Source: Pelomonas sp. BJYL3 (lineage in GTDB: Bacteria > Pseudomonadota > Gammaproteobacteria > Burkholderiales > Burkholderiaceae_C). From it: 64,000 bases of DNA. Shown here in pieces: positions 48,152-57,829 of this stretch. Under the pieces are notes generated by a model that was given only the letters and a program-made list of their open reading frames with translations, did not search any database and was not told the origin of the DNA. Numbering within the stretch: the stretch's first letter is position 1; each line of letters begins with the position of its first letter. The translations under genes were made by a program, and so were the position numbers. The stretch is from NCBI RefSeq assembly GCF_027257975.1, contig NZ_JANZKX010000003.1, positions 434,001-498,000 of the forward strand, written 5' to 3'.

Positions 48152-49420
48152 ATGAGTTCGACCCTGCTGATCCTTCTGCCGCCGCGCGCCCGCCTGGGCC
48201 GCGCCGCGCACAGCGACGCGCCCCCGCGAGCCGGGCAGGGCGCCGAGCCTATGGAATTCGAGTACCTGCTGAGCACGGACGGCCAGGGCATCACGGCCCA
48301 GGGCCGAGCCCTGCCTGACGCGCTGCCCGCCGCGTCGTCCTGCGTCGCGGTGGTCCCCGACGGCGAGCTGAGCTGGCACCAGCTGAAGCTGCCCAAGGCG
48401 GCACGTGGCAAGCTGCAGGCGGCCCTCGCCGGCATGCTGGAAGAGCAGCTGCTTGAAGAAGCGGACGAGCTTCACTTCGCCGTCGCCACCCAGGCAGATG
48501 CCGACGAACGCTCCTGGGTCTGCGCCTGCCACAAGAGCTGGCTGCAGCAGCATCTCAACGCCCTGGAGCAGGCAGGTCGGCTGGTGGAGCGCGTGCTGCC
48601 ACTGAGCTGGCCCGGCGAAGCAGCGCGCGCCCATGTGCTGGACCGCCTGGGCGATGCCGAGGCCCAGGATCACGTGCTGAGCCTGATCCTCAGCGATGCC
48701 CGCGGCGTCACCCTGCTGCCCCTGGACGGCCCGCTGACCCGCCAGCTGCTGAGCCCCGGTGTGGGCGAGCTGGCCTGGACGGCCTCGCCCGACGCCGTGC
48801 AGGCCGCCGAGCGCTGGCTGGGTCACCCTGTGAGCGTGCTGGCCGCCGGTGCTCGCGCCGTGCAGGCCCTGCAGGGCCCCTGGAACCTGCGTCAGTTCGA
48901 CCTCCTGCCCCGCACGCGCGGCCTGCAGGCACTTCGCCAGTGGGCCCGGCAGCTGATGAGCCCCGCCTGGCGGCCGGCCCGGCTGGGCCTGGTGGGCCTG
49001 GTGCTGGTGCAGCTGCTGGCCATGAATGTGCAGGCCTGGCAGCTGAAGAGCCGGCTGCGGGGGGTCCAGGCCGAGATGAGCAGCCTGCTGATGGGCGCGT
49101 TCCCGGCGACCCGCGTGGTGCATGACGCCCCCCTGCAGATGCGCCAGGCCGCCGATGCCCTGCGCGCCCGCGCCGGCCTGATCGGCGAGCGTGATTTCGA
49201 GGCCCTGCTGAGCGCAGCCGCCACCGCCTGGCCCGCTGACATGCCGCCCGCCGAGGCCCTGAAATTCGAGGACGGCCGCCTGGCCTTCCCCGCCACGAGC
49301 TGGAGCCCGGCCCAGATCGAGGCCTTCAAGCGCCAGCTGGCCAGCGAGGGCTGGACCCTGGACAACCAGAACGGCCAGCTGCAGATCAGCCGCCAGCGCG
49401 GCACCGCTGCGGGCTCCTGA
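48152..49420 (+). CDS. gspL: GspL, type II secretion platform protein
   Basis: A bitopic inner-membrane protein (422 residues) that ties the GspE ATPase to the pseudopilus platform. The cytosolic actin-like domain takes the first 270 residues, then a transmembrane helix (ARLGLVGLVLVQLLAMNVQAW) and a periplasmic ferredoxin-like domain. The ATG at 48152 follows AGAGAG. Sequence is weakly conserved, as usual for GspL; position before gspM supports the call. Confidence 0.88.
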   Translation: MSSTLLILLPPRARLGRAAHSDAPPRAGQGAEPMEFEYLLSTDGQGITAQGRALPDALPAASSCVAVVPDGELSWHQLKLPKAARGKLQAALAGMLEEQLLEEADELHFAVATQADADERSWVCACHKSWLQQHLNALEQAGRLVERVLPLSWPGEAARAHVLDRLGDAEAQDHVLSLILSDARGVTLLPLDGPLTRQLLSPGVGELAWTASPDAVQAAERWLGHPVSVLAAGARAVQALQGPWNLRQFDLLPRTRGLQALRQWARQLMSPAWRPARLGLVGLVLVQLLAMNVQAWQLKSRLRGVQAEMSSLLMGAFPATRVVHDAPLQMRQAADALRARAGLIGERDFEALLSAAATAWPADMPPAEALKFEDGRLAFPATSWSPAQIEAFKRQLASEGWTLDNQNGQLQISRQRGTAAGS

Positions 49421-49442
49421 GCCCCTGGCACGGAAGAGACCC

Positions 49443-49955
49443 ATGGACGCCCCGACCCGACGCCCCCTCCCGCCCCAGCTCCAGGCCATGCAGCTGCGCT
49501 GGCAGGCCCTGCAGCCCCGCGAGCGCACCATGCTCCAGCTGGGCGGCATCGCCCTGGCGGCCCTGCTGCTGTGGCTGCTCGCCCTGCAGCCCGCCCTGCG
49601 CAGCTTGCGGGAGACCCCGCCGCGCCTGGCCCAGGCCGAGGAGCAGCTGCAGCAGATGCGCCGCCTGGCCCAGGAAAGCAAGACCCTGAAGGACCTGCCC
49701 CCCGTGCCGCCCGCGCAGGCCGAGCAGGCGCTGAAGGCGTCCACCGAACGCCTGGGCGGCAGTGCCCAGCTGCAGGTCAGCGGCGATCGCGCCACCCTGC
49801 AGCTGCGCAACATCAGTCCCGAGCAGCTGCAGAACTGGCTGGCCGAGGCCCGCAGCGCAGCCCGCGCCCGCACCATCGAAGCCCAGATGCAGCGCAGCCC
49901 CTCCGGCTACAACGGCGTGATCGTGCTGGCCCTGGACGGCGGAGCCGCTCCATGA
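49443..49955 (+). CDS. gspM: GspM, type II secretion platform protein
   Basis: A 170-residue bitopic protein that pairs with GspL. A short basic N-terminus and a transmembrane helix (MLQLGGIALAALLLWLLAL, about residues 30-48) lead to a coiled coil (LAQAEEQLQQMRRLAQESKTL) and a ferredoxin-like domain. The stop overlaps the gspN start (ATGA). Confidence 0.88.
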   Translation: MDAPTRRPLPPQLQAMQLRWQALQPRERTMLQLGGIALAALLLWLLALQPALRSLRETPPRLAQAEEQLQQMRRLAQESKTLKDLPPVPPAQAEQALKASTERLGGSAQLQVSGDRATLQLRNISPEQLQNWLAEARSAARARTIEAQMQRSPSGYNGVIVLALDGGAAP

Positions 49956-50782
49956 CCCGTCGCTCCACGCGCAAGCTCGCCAGTGCCGAGCCGCGGCTGC
50001 CGCGGCGCTGGGCCCTGGGCGGTGCGCTCGTGGGCGGCCTCGTCGGCCTGGTCCTGTGCGCACCGGCCCGATGGCTGGCCCAGGGCCTGGCGCAGTCCAG
50101 CGGCGAGCACCTCCTGCTGGCCGATGCCAGTGGCAGCGTCTGGAACGGTTCCGGCGTGCTGGTCCTGCAGGGCGGCCCCGGCAGCCGTGACGCAGCCAGT
50201 CTGCCGGGTCGCCTGTCCTGGTCCGTGGGCCTGGACGGCTGGCAACCGGTGCTGCGCCTGCGCCAGGACTGCTGCATCAACGACACCCTCTCGCTGCGCG
50301 TCCAGCCCGGCTGGGGCCGCCTGCGCCTAGATCTGCCGGCCCAGGACCAGTGGCTGGCGCGCGTGCCGGCGGCCTGGCTGGGCGGCCTGGGCACGCCCTG
50401 GAACACCCTGCAGCTCTCCGGCTCGCTGCGCCTGAGCGCGCGCCAGCTCAGCCTGCAGTACCAGGGCGGCCAATGGCAGCAGCAGGGCCAGCTGGATTTC
50501 GAACTCGTCAACATCGGCTCGCGGGTCTCCACGCTCGCCCCTCTGGGCAGCTACAAGCTGAGCCTGGTGGGCGATGCCCAGAAGCCGGGGCTGACCCGCA
50601 TCGAGCTGCAGACCCTGGACGGTGCCCTGCAGCTGCAGGGCCAGGGTCGTGTCGGCGAAGGCCAGCGCCTGCAGTTCCAGGGCGAGGCTTCGGCAGCCAC
50701 CGGCCGCGAGACGGCCCTCAACAATCTCCTGAACATCATCGGGCGGCGCCAAGGCGCGCGCTCCGTCATCACGATCGGATGA
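49952..50782 (+). CDS. gspN: GspN, type II secretion protein
   Basis: A 276-residue GspN-type protein, present in only some T2SS loci and of unclear function. It has one N-terminal transmembrane helix (WALGGALVGGLVGLVLCAPARWLA) and a beta-rich periplasmic body with SGEHLLLADASGSVWNGSG and LSWSVGLDG, both typical. The start overlaps gspM; the stop overlaps the gspD ATG. Confidence 0.85.
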   Translation: MTRRSTRKLASAEPRLPRRWALGGALVGGLVGLVLCAPARWLAQGLAQSSGEHLLLADASGSVWNGSGVLVLQGGPGSRDAASLPGRLSWSVGLDGWQPVLRLRQDCCINDTLSLRVQPGWGRLRLDLPAQDQWLARVPAAWLGGLGTPWNTLQLSGSLRLSARQLSLQYQGGQWQQQGQLDFELVNIGSRVSTLAPLGSYKLSLVGDAQKPGLTRIELQTLDGALQLQGQGRVGEGQRLQFQGEASAATGRETALNNLLNIIGRRQGARSVITIG

Positions 50783-53001
50783 GCATGAACACGCGTCCCC
50801 GCCTCAGCGTCCTGACCCTGGCCCTGGCCGCCCTCGCCTCGCAGTCCACGCCCTCCCTGGCCCAGGCGCCCTCTCAGCCCGCTGCGGGCGCCCACAAGAC
50901 CAAGAAGCCTGGCGCCGCGGTCAAGGCACAGACCCCGGTCACGCTCAACTTCGTCAATGCGGACATCGAGGCCGTGACCCGCGCCATCGGCGTGATGATG
51001 GACAAGCAGTTCGTCATCGACCCACGCGTCAAGGGCACGATCACGCTCTACAGCGAGCAGCCGCTGTCCGTGCACGAGGCCTATCTCAACTACCTGGCCG
51101 GCCTGCGCGGCCTGGGCTTCACGGTGGTGGAAAGCGGTGGCCTGCTGAAGGTGCTGCCCGAGGCCGATGCCAAGCTGCAGAGCAGCGCCGTCATCCTGGA
51201 CAACGGCGCCCCGCGCGGCGACCAGATCCTGACCCAGGTCTACCGCCTCAACTACGAGCAGGCCAACAACCTGGTGCCCGTGCTGCGCCCGCTGATCAGC
51301 CCCAACAACACGGTGCAGGCCAATCCCGGCAACAACACGCTGGTGGTGACGGACTACGCCGACAACCTCCAGCGCATCGCCAAGATCATCGCGGCCATGG
51401 ACACCCCGGCCTCGACGGACCTGGAGATCATCCCGCTGAAGCACAGCGTGGCCTCCGACATGGCCGCCCTGGTGGCCCGCCTGTCCGATGGCGGCGGCGC
51501 GGCAGCGGCGCCGAACCAGCCCGCCCTGTCCAGCGGCGGCAGCGCCAGCGTGGTGGCCGATCCGCGCAGCAACTCGCTGATCGTGCGCGCCCCCAATGCG
51601 GCCAAGCTGGCCTCCGTGCGCAGCATCGTCGCCAAGCTGGACGTGCCGGGCAGCGACAGCACCGGCAACATCCGCGTCGTCTACCTGAAGAACGCCGACG
51701 CCACCAAGCTGGCCACCGTGCTGCGCGCGGCCTTTGGTGCCGGCGGCAGCGCCTCCGCGGGCGGCAGCGATGGCGGCAAGCTGGGCGGCACGGGGCTGGG
51801 CAATTTCGGCAACAGCGGCAATGCCAACGCGCCGATGAACAGCAGCGGCCAGGGCGCGAGCAGCAACACCAGCAGCTCGGGTCTCTCCGCGGCGGCCACG
51901 CAACCCGTCTCGGCCTCGGCCAGCCCCTCCACCGGCGGCTTCGTGCAGGCGGACCCGGCCACCAATGCGCTGATCATCACGGCGCCGGATCCGCTGTACC
52001 GCCAGATCCGCAACGTCATCGACCAGCTCGACGGCCGCCGCGCGCAGGTCTATGTCGAGACCCTGATCGTCAAGGTCGACGCCTCCAAGACCGGGGCCTT
52101 CGGCGTGCAGTGGCAGAACCTCTTCGGCACCAAGGGCGACAACACCCTCCCCGGTCTGGGCACCAACTTCGGCACCGGCGCCGGCAACATCATCCAGGGT
52201 TCGGCCGCGCTCTATGGCGGCTCGGCCAGCCTGGCCTCTGCCGTCAAGGATGCGCCGGCCGGCCTCAACTTCGGCCTGCTGAAGAAGATCGGCGACAAGT
52301 ACACCCTCGGCGCCATCGCCAACTTCCTCGAGACCGAGGCCGGCGCCAACGTGCTGTCCACGCCCAATCTGGTCGCGCTGGACAACGAGGAAGCCAAGAT
52401 CGTCGTGGGCCGCAACGTGCCCTTCGTGACCGGCTCCTTCACGAACACCGGCAGCAGCTCCGGCACGGTCAATCCCTTCCAGACCTTTGACCGCAAGGAC
52501 GTGGGCATCACCCTGCGCATCCGCAGCCAGATCGGCGAGGGCGGCACCGTGCGCATGACGGTCTACCAGGAGAACTCCTCCATCGACCCGACCACCAAGG
52601 CCGACACCAGCGGCCCGGCCACCGAGAAGAGCTCCATCGAGACCACGGTGGCGGTGGACAACGGCGAGATCATCGTGCTGGGCGGCCTGCTGAAGGACGA
52701 GTTCGCCGACAGCGAGGGCCGCGTGCCCGGCCTGGGCAGCATTCCCCTGATCGGCAACCTGTTCAAGAACACCGGCCGCAGCCGCGTGAAGACCAACCTC
52801 ATGGTCTTCCTGCGCCCGGTGATCATGCGCGACCAGAAGTCGGCCGACGAGCTCACCCTGGATCGCTACGAGTTCATCCGCGGCCTGCAGCAGGCGGGCC
52901 AGCCCGAGTCCAAGTTCGCCCTGCCCAACACCGGCGCGCCGTTGCTGCCCGGTGCCGACGAGAAGAAGCCCGGCCTGCCCCTGGGCCCTAGCAAGAACTG
53001 A
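50779..53001 (+). CDS. gspD: GspD, type II secretion secretin
   Basis: Outer-membrane secretin (740 residues). The signal peptide ends near SLAQA. N0-N3 domains span about residues 50-400 (LNFVNADIEAVTRAIGVMM; VYRLNYEQANNLVPVLRPL), with a Gly/Ser-rich loop in N3 at about residues 325-375. The secretin core follows, with VPFVTGSFTNTG and VDNGEIIVLGGLLKDE. The ATG at 50779 overlaps the gspN stop; an ATG two codons on (50785) is equally possible. No pilotin is evident in the window. Confidence 0.96.
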   Translation: MSMNTRPRLSVLTLALAALASQSTPSLAQAPSQPAAGAHKTKKPGAAVKAQTPVTLNFVNADIEAVTRAIGVMMDKQFVIDPRVKGTITLYSEQPLSVHEAYLNYLAGLRGLGFTVVESGGLLKVLPEADAKLQSSAVILDNGAPRGDQILTQVYRLNYEQANNLVPVLRPLISPNNTVQANPGNNTLVVTDYADNLQRIAKIIAAMDTPASTDLEIIPLKHSVASDMAALVARLSDGGGAAAAPNQPALSSGGSASVVADPRSNSLIVRAPNAAKLASVRSIVAKLDVPGSDSTGNIRVVYLKNADATKLATVLRAAFGAGGSASAGGSDGGKLGGTGLGNFGNSGNANAPMNSSGQGASSNTSSSGLSAAATQPVSASASPSTGGFVQADPATNALIITAPDPLYRQIRNVIDQLDGRRAQVYVETLIVKVDASKTGAFGVQWQNLFGTKGDNTLPGLGTNFGTGAGNIIQGSAALYGGSASLASAVKDAPAGLNFGLLKKIGDKYTLGAIANFLETEAGANVLSTPNLVALDNEEAKIVVGRNVPFVTGSFTNTGSSSGTVNPFQTFDRKDVGITLRIRSQIGEGGTVRMTVYQENSSIDPTTKADTSGPATEKSSIETTVAVDNGEIIVLGGLLKDEFADSEGRVPGLGSIPLIGNLFKNTGRSRVKTNLMVFLRPVIMRDQKSADELTLDRYEFIRGLQQAGQPESKFALPNTGAPLLPGADEKKPGLPLGPSKN

Positions 53002-53005
53002 CCCC

Positions 53006-54442
53006 ATGGCCAGCCGTCATCCCCTGCCCTATGCCTTCGCCCGCAGCCACACGGTGCTGCTGGAAGACGACGGCCAGCAGCTGACCCTCTGGGCCGCGCC
53101 CGAGGTGAGCTTCGCGACCCTGTCCGAGGTGCAGCGCCTCTACCAGGTGGACCGCATGGAGTGCCAGCCCCAGGCCCTGCTGGCGGAGCGCATCAGCAAT
53201 GCCTATGCCGGCGCCGAGAGCAGCGCAGCCACGGTGGTCGGCGAGGTCGAAAGCGCGGTGGACCTCTCGCGCATGATGCAGGACCTGCCCGCCGTGGAAG
53301 ACCTGCTGGAGGCGGCCAACGACGCCCCCATCATCCGCATGCTCAACGCCCTGCTGACCCAGGCCGCGAAGGATGGCGCCAGCGACATCCACATCGAGCC
53401 CTACGAGCGCGCCAGCTCCGTGCGCTTCCGGGTGGACGGCACGCTGCGCGAGGTGGTGCAGCCCAACCGCGCCCTGCATGCCGCGCTGATCTCGCGCCTG
53501 AAGATCATGGCCGAGCTGGACATCGCCGAGAAGCGCCTGCCGCAGGACGGCCGCATCTCGCTGCGCATCGGCGGCCGTGCGGTGGACGTGCGGGTCTCGA
53601 CCCTGCCCTCGGCCCATGGCGAACGCGCGGTGTTGCGGCTGCTGGACAAGTCGGAGTCCAAGTTCAGCCTCGAAGGCCTGGGCATGGACGGCGCGCTGCT
53701 GACCGAATTCAAGCGCCAGCTGCAGCAGCCGCATGGCATCGTGCTGGTCACGGGGCCCACGGGTTCGGGCAAGACCACCACGCTCTACGCGGGCCTGCAG
53801 ACCCTGGACACCAGCACCACCAACGTGCTGACGGTCGAGGATCCGGTCGAGTACGAGCTGGCCGGCGTGGGGCAGACCCAGGTCAATGCCAAGATCGACC
53901 TCACCTTCGCCAAGGCCCTGCGTGCCATCCTGCGCCAGGATCCGGACGTGATCATGATCGGCGAAATCCGCGACTTCGAGACCGCGCAGATCGCCATCCA
54001 GGCCTCGCTCACGGGCCATCTGGTGCTGGCCACCCTGCACACCAACGATGCGCCCAGCGCCGTCACCCGCCTGATCGACATGGGCGTGGAGCCCTTCCTG
54101 CTGAGCTCCTCGCTGCTGGGCGTGCTGGCCCAGCGCCTGGTGCGCAAGCTGTGCCCGCATTGCAAGCGGCCGGAGCCCGCGGATGAGAACGGGGTGATCC
54201 GCTATCGCGCCGTTGGCTGCGCCGAATGCGGCCACAGCGGCTACAAGGGCCGCACGGGGGTCTACGAGCTGATGACGGCCACCGACCAGGTCCAGCACCT
54301 GATCCACAACCGTGCTGCCGAGAGCGAGCTGCTTGCGGCCGCCCAGGCCGCCGGCCTGCGCACCATGCGCGAGGACGGCGAGCGCCTGGTGGCGCTTGGC
54401 ATCACCTCGCAAGAGGAAGTGCTGCGCGTCACGCGCGAGTGA
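53006..54442 (+). CDS. gspE: GspE, type II secretion ATPase
   Basis: A cytosolic hexameric ATPase (478 residues) driving pseudopilus assembly. Walker A is GPTGSGKTTTLYAGL, the Asp box is TVEDPVEYEL, Walker B is DVIMIGEIRDFETAQIA and the His box is THAT-equivalent LATLHTND. The tetracysteine zinc motif CPHC...CAEC near residue 390 is intact. The start is the ATG at 53006, four bases after the gspD stop. Confidence 0.96.
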   Translation: MASRHPLPYAFARSHTVLLEDDGQQLTLWAAPEVSFATLSEVQRLYQVDRMECQPQALLAERISNAYAGAESSAATVVGEVESAVDLSRMMQDLPAVEDLLEAANDAPIIRMLNALLTQAAKDGASDIHIEPYERASSVRFRVDGTLREVVQPNRALHAALISRLKIMAELDIAEKRLPQDGRISLRIGGRAVDVRVSTLPSAHGERAVLRLLDKSESKFSLEGLGMDGALLTEFKRQLQQPHGIVLVTGPTGSGKTTTLYAGLQTLDTSTTNVLTVEDPVEYELAGVGQTQVNAKIDLTFAKALRAILRQDPDVIMIGEIRDFETAQIAIQASLTGHLVLATLHTNDAPSAVTRLIDMGVEPFLLSSSLLGVLAQRLVRKLCPHCKRPEPADENGVIRYRAVGCAECGHSGYKGRTGVYELMTATDQVQHLIHNRAAESELLAAAQAAGLRTMREDGERLVALGITSQEEVLRVTRE

Positions 54443-54452
54443 GTGAGGCCGC

Positions 54453-55667
54453 ATGCCTGCCTACAAGTACGAAGCCCTCAGCGAGGATGGCCGCAGCAGC
54501 AAGGGCCTGATCGAGGCCGACAACCCGCGCGCCGCGCGCGCCGCCCTGCGTGCGCAGAAGCTGGTGCCCGTGTCCGTGGAGGCCGTGGCCCAGCAGAGCG
54601 CCGAGGCCAAGCCCTCGCTGTTCGCGCGCCGCGTCTTCAACCAGACCACGCTGACGGTCTGGACGCGCCAGCTGGCCGGCCTGGTGGCAGCGGGCCTGCC
54701 CATCGAGCGGGCCCTGACCTCCCTGACCGAGGAATGCGAGGACGAGCGCCAGCGCGAGCTCGTGGCCCAGCTGCGCGCCGAGGTCAATGCCGGTGCCGCC
54801 TTCGCCCGCGCCCTGGCCACCGCGCCGCGCGAGTTCGATCCCGTCTACCGCGCTGTGGTGGCCGCCGGCGAGCAGAGCGGCGCGCTGGGCCGCGTGCTGG
54901 AGAAGCTGGCCGATGACCTCGAGGACCGCCAGGCGCTGCGCGCCAAGGTCGTGGGGGCGATGGCCTATCCGCTGGTGGTCTGCGTGATCGCCGTGCTGAT
55001 CGTGACCTTCCTGCTGACCAATGTGGTGCCCAAGGTCGCGGCCGTCTTCGTCAGCGGCAAGCAGGCCCTGCCGCCGCTGACCGTGTTCGTGCTCGCGCTC
55101 TCCGATCTGGTGCGGCACTGGGGCTGGCTCGTGGCCCTGCTGCTGACGGGCGGCCTGCTGGCGCTGCGCCAGGCCCTGCAGCGGCCGGCCTTCCGGGTCC
55201 GCTTCGATGCCCATCTCCTGCGTCTGCCCCTGCTGGGCCGCCTGGCCCGGGGCTACAACGCCGCGCGCTTCGCAGGCACGCTGGCCATGCTGGCCGGCAG
55301 CGGCGTGCCCATCCTGAAGGCCCTGCAGGCCGCCGCCGAGACGCTCTCCAATGCCGCCATGCGCGAGGACGCCATGGACGCCCTCGTGCTCGTGCGCGAA
55401 GGCGCGCCCCTGGGCCCGGCCCTGGCCGGCAAGAAGCGCTTCCCCGGCCTCCTGGCCATGTTCGCCCGGCTGGGTGAGCAGACCGGCCAGCTGCCCGAGA
55501 TGCTGCAGCGCGCCGCCACCCAGCTCAGCGCCGAGGTCCAGCGCCGGGCCATGGCCATGGCCACCCTGCTGGAGCCGCTGCTGATCGTGGCCATGGGCGG
55601 CGTGGTGATGCTGATCGTGCTGGCGGTGCTGCAGCCCATCATCCAGATGAACGCCATGGTGCACTGA
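54453..55667 (+). CDS. gspF: GspF, type II secretion inner-membrane platform protein
   Basis: A polytopic inner-membrane protein (404 residues) at the centre of the T2SS platform. PAYKYEALSEDGRSSKGLIEAD is the standard start. Two GspF domains are visible (about residues 70-190 and 270-395), each with a FARALATAPREFDPVYRAVVAAGEQSG-type helix pair and transmembrane segments. It is the last gsp gene and is followed by a terminator. Confidence 0.96.
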   Translation: MPAYKYEALSEDGRSSKGLIEADNPRAARAALRAQKLVPVSVEAVAQQSAEAKPSLFARRVFNQTTLTVWTRQLAGLVAAGLPIERALTSLTEECEDERQRELVAQLRAEVNAGAAFARALATAPREFDPVYRAVVAAGEQSGALGRVLEKLADDLEDRQALRAKVVGAMAYPLVVCVIAVLIVTFLLTNVVPKVAAVFVSGKQALPPLTVFVLALSDLVRHWGWLVALLLTGGLLALRQALQRPAFRVRFDAHLLRLPLLGRLARGYNAARFAGTLAMLAGSGVPILKALQAAAETLSNAAMREDAMDALVLVREGAPLGPALAGKKRFPGLLAMFARLGEQTGQLPEMLQRAATQLSAEVQRRAMAMATLLEPLLIVAMGGVVMLIVLAVLQPIIQMNAMVH

Positions 55668-55717
55668 CACCACGCCTGGCGAACGCGGGCGCGGCGCGGC
55701 CGTGAGGTATTGAACAC

Positions 55718-55740
55718 AGCCCGGCAAATCCGGGCTTTCT
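55718..55740 (+). terminator. Terminator of the gsp operon
   Basis: A 7-bp stem (AGCCCGG/CCGGGCT, loop CAAAT) is followed by TTTCT, 50 bases after the gspF stop. Confidence 0.75.
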
Positions 55741-55803
55741 CCAGTGCACGGCGGCGGGTGCTTTTTGCTTGAATGAACTCAGCCAGCCCGCATGGAGTTC
55801 ATC

Positions 55804-56793
55804 ATGAGCAGCCACGCCATCGCCTGCATGCCGCCGCGCATCCCCATTGCGCAGATGCGGCGGGTGTTCGAGGTCCAGGACGTCGAGCGCAAGCTCGCCA
55901 AGCTTGCGCCGCAGGAGCACGAGCCCCTGCGCAACACCTACCAGCGCATGCTGGAAAAGGGACCGGACCGATTCCAGGTCAAGCCCTCCGGCCTGCTGAG
56001 CCTGGACCGGCTCTACGACGAGCTGCCCAACTTCCACGAGGTGCTGGACGACATCCGCCGCCAGATCGCCCTGTGCGCCGACAGCGGTGACGCGCTGGAG
56101 ATCACGCCCCTGCTGCTGCTGGGGCCGCCCGGCGTCGGCAAGACGCATTTCGCGCGCCAGCTGGCGCAGCTGCTGAACACGGGCATGGGCTTCGTCTCCA
56201 TGAGCTCGCTCACGGCAGGCTGGGTGCTGTCGGGCGCATCGAGCCAATGGAAGGGCGCACGGCCCGGCAAGGTCTTCGAGGCCCTCGTCGACGGCGACTA
56301 CGCCAATCCGGTGATGGTGATCGACGAGATCGACAAGGCCGGCGGCGAGGCCACCTACGACCCGCTGGGCTCGCTCTACAGCCTGCTGGAGCACGACACC
56401 GCGGGCAGCTTCGTCGACGAGTTCGCCGAGGTGGCCGTGGACGCCAGCCAGGTGATCTGGGTGGCCACGGCCAACGAGGCGCGCAGCATTCCCGAGCCCA
56501 TCCTCAATCGCGTCAATGTGTACGAGGTCCAGGCCCCCGACTTCGAGGCCGCACGGCGCATTGCGCGCCGCCTCTACGAAGGCATCCGCGGCCAGCACGA
56601 CTGGGGCAAGCGCTTTGACGAGGCGCCCAGCGACCCCGTGCTGGACCGCATGGCCGAGGTCGCCCCGCGCGAGATGCGCCGCGCCTGGATGACGGCCTTC
56701 GGCAATGCCAAGCTCGCCGGTCGCGGCACCGTGATCTGCGAGGACCTGCCGGCCAGCGCCGCGAAGCGCCAGCCGATCGGCTTCATGCACTGA
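55804..56793 (+). CDS. Lon-like AAA+ ATPase without a protease domain
   Basis: A 329-residue AAA+ protein. Walker A is LLLLGPPGVGKTHFARQLA (about residues 100-118), Walker B is VMVIDEIDKAGGE, and sensor 1 is VIWVATANEARSIPEPILNRV; the last two resemble the Lon AAA module most. The protein ends soon after the lid domain, with no Lon Ser-Lys protease domain and no Lon N-domain. The ATG at 55804 has GGAG upstream; an ATG at 55792 is in frame. The substrate is unknown. It starts a plus-strand run with the nucleotidase and the tricorn-like protease. Confidence 0.8.
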   Translation: MSSHAIACMPPRIPIAQMRRVFEVQDVERKLAKLAPQEHEPLRNTYQRMLEKGPDRFQVKPSGLLSLDRLYDELPNFHEVLDDIRRQIALCADSGDALEITPLLLLGPPGVGKTHFARQLAQLLNTGMGFVSMSSLTAGWVLSGASSQWKGARPGKVFEALVDGDYANPVMVIDEIDKAGGEATYDPLGSLYSLLEHDTAGSFVDEFAEVAVDASQVIWVATANEARSIPEPILNRVNVYEVQAPDFEAARRIARRLYEGIRGQHDWGKRFDEAPSDPVLDRMAEVAPREMRRAWMTAFGNAKLAGRGTVICEDLPASAAKRQPIGFMH

Positions 56794-56833
56794 GGGGTGC
56801 CCGGGGCAGGCTTGGCTGGCTATCATCGCCGCC

Positions 56834-57730
56834 ATGCCTGCCTCCCTGGACGACAAGCTCGTCATCGCCATCTCCTCCCGTGCGCTCTTTGATTTCGAGG
56901 AGGAGAACGAAGTCTTCGAGGCCGGGGACGACCGCGCCTACATGGCCCTGCAGCAGCAGCGCCTGGACCTGCCGGCAACACCCGGCGTGGCCTACTCGCT
57001 GGTGCGCAAGCTGCTGGGCTTCAACACGCCGCAGCAGCAGCGCGTGGAGGTGGTGGTGCTGTCGCGCAACGACCCGATCTCCGGCATGCGCGTGTTCCGC
57101 TCGGCGCGCCAGCTGGGCCTGCCCATCCTGCGCGGCGTCTTCACCCGCGGGCAGTCGCCCTGGCGCTATCTGCGACCGCTGAACGCCCAGCTCTTTCTCT
57201 CGGCCAACGAGGACGACGTGCGCCAGGCCCTGGCGGCCGGCGTGGCCGCGGCCCGGGTCTTCCCGCAGTCGGCACGCGCCTCGGCGGATCACCCCCAGGA
57301 GCTGCGCATCGCCTTCGACGGCGACGCCGTGCTCTTCTCCGACGAAGCCGAGCTGATCTACCAGCGCCAGGGGCTCGACGCCTTCCAGGCCCACGAGCAG
57401 CAGCACGTGATGCGCCCGCTGCCCGACGGCCCCTTCAAGCCCGTGCTGCGGGCCCTGCACGAACTGCAGCGGCATCCGCAGACCGACATGCGCATCCGCA
57501 CCGCCCTGGTGACGGCCCGCAGCGCGCCGGCCCACGAGCGCGCCATTCGCACGCTCATGGACTGGGCCATCGAGGTCGACGAAGCCATGTTCCTGGGCGG
57601 CCTGCCCAAGGGCGCCTTCCTGCGGGAGTTCGAGCCGGACTTCTTCTTCGACGACCAGGTCGGCCATGTGCAGGGCGCAGCGCCTCATGTCCCCTCCGGA
57701 CATGTCAGCGGCGGTGTGACGAACTGCTAA
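56834..57730 (+). CDS. 5'-nucleotidase, cN-I type
   Basis: A cytosolic HAD-like 5'-nucleotidase (298 residues) related to eukaryotic cN-I, expected to dephosphorylate nucleoside monophosphates. The pattern LVIAISSRALFDFEEEN at the start, VEVVVLSRNDPISGMRVFRSA (about residue 75) and IAFDGDAVLFSDEAE (about residue 158, metal-binding aspartates) are family marks. It is 40 bases after the AAA+ gene. Substrate preference is not readable. Confidence 0.85.
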   Translation: MPASLDDKLVIAISSRALFDFEEENEVFEAGDDRAYMALQQQRLDLPATPGVAYSLVRKLLGFNTPQQQRVEVVVLSRNDPISGMRVFRSARQLGLPILRGVFTRGQSPWRYLRPLNAQLFLSANEDDVRQALAAGVAAARVFPQSARASADHPQELRIAFDGDAVLFSDEAELIYQRQGLDAFQAHEQQHVMRPLPDGPFKPVLRALHELQRHPQTDMRIRTALVTARSAPAHERAIRTLMDWAIEVDEAMFLGGLPKGAFLREFEPDFFFDDQVGHVQGAAPHVPSGHVSGGVTNC

Positions 57731-57829
57731 GGCCTCGAGCTGCGACACAATCCGGCGCGCTGCGGGCGCCCCGGTGTTGGAAGGTGCGTCCGGGCGCCCC
57801 GGCCCCACCGGCCCCACCGAGGAGACCCA

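Noticed and set aside
50551-53007. An 818-codon open frame antisense to gspD
   Set aside because: Low-complexity Ala/Gly/His/Val product, fully explained as the complement of gspD.
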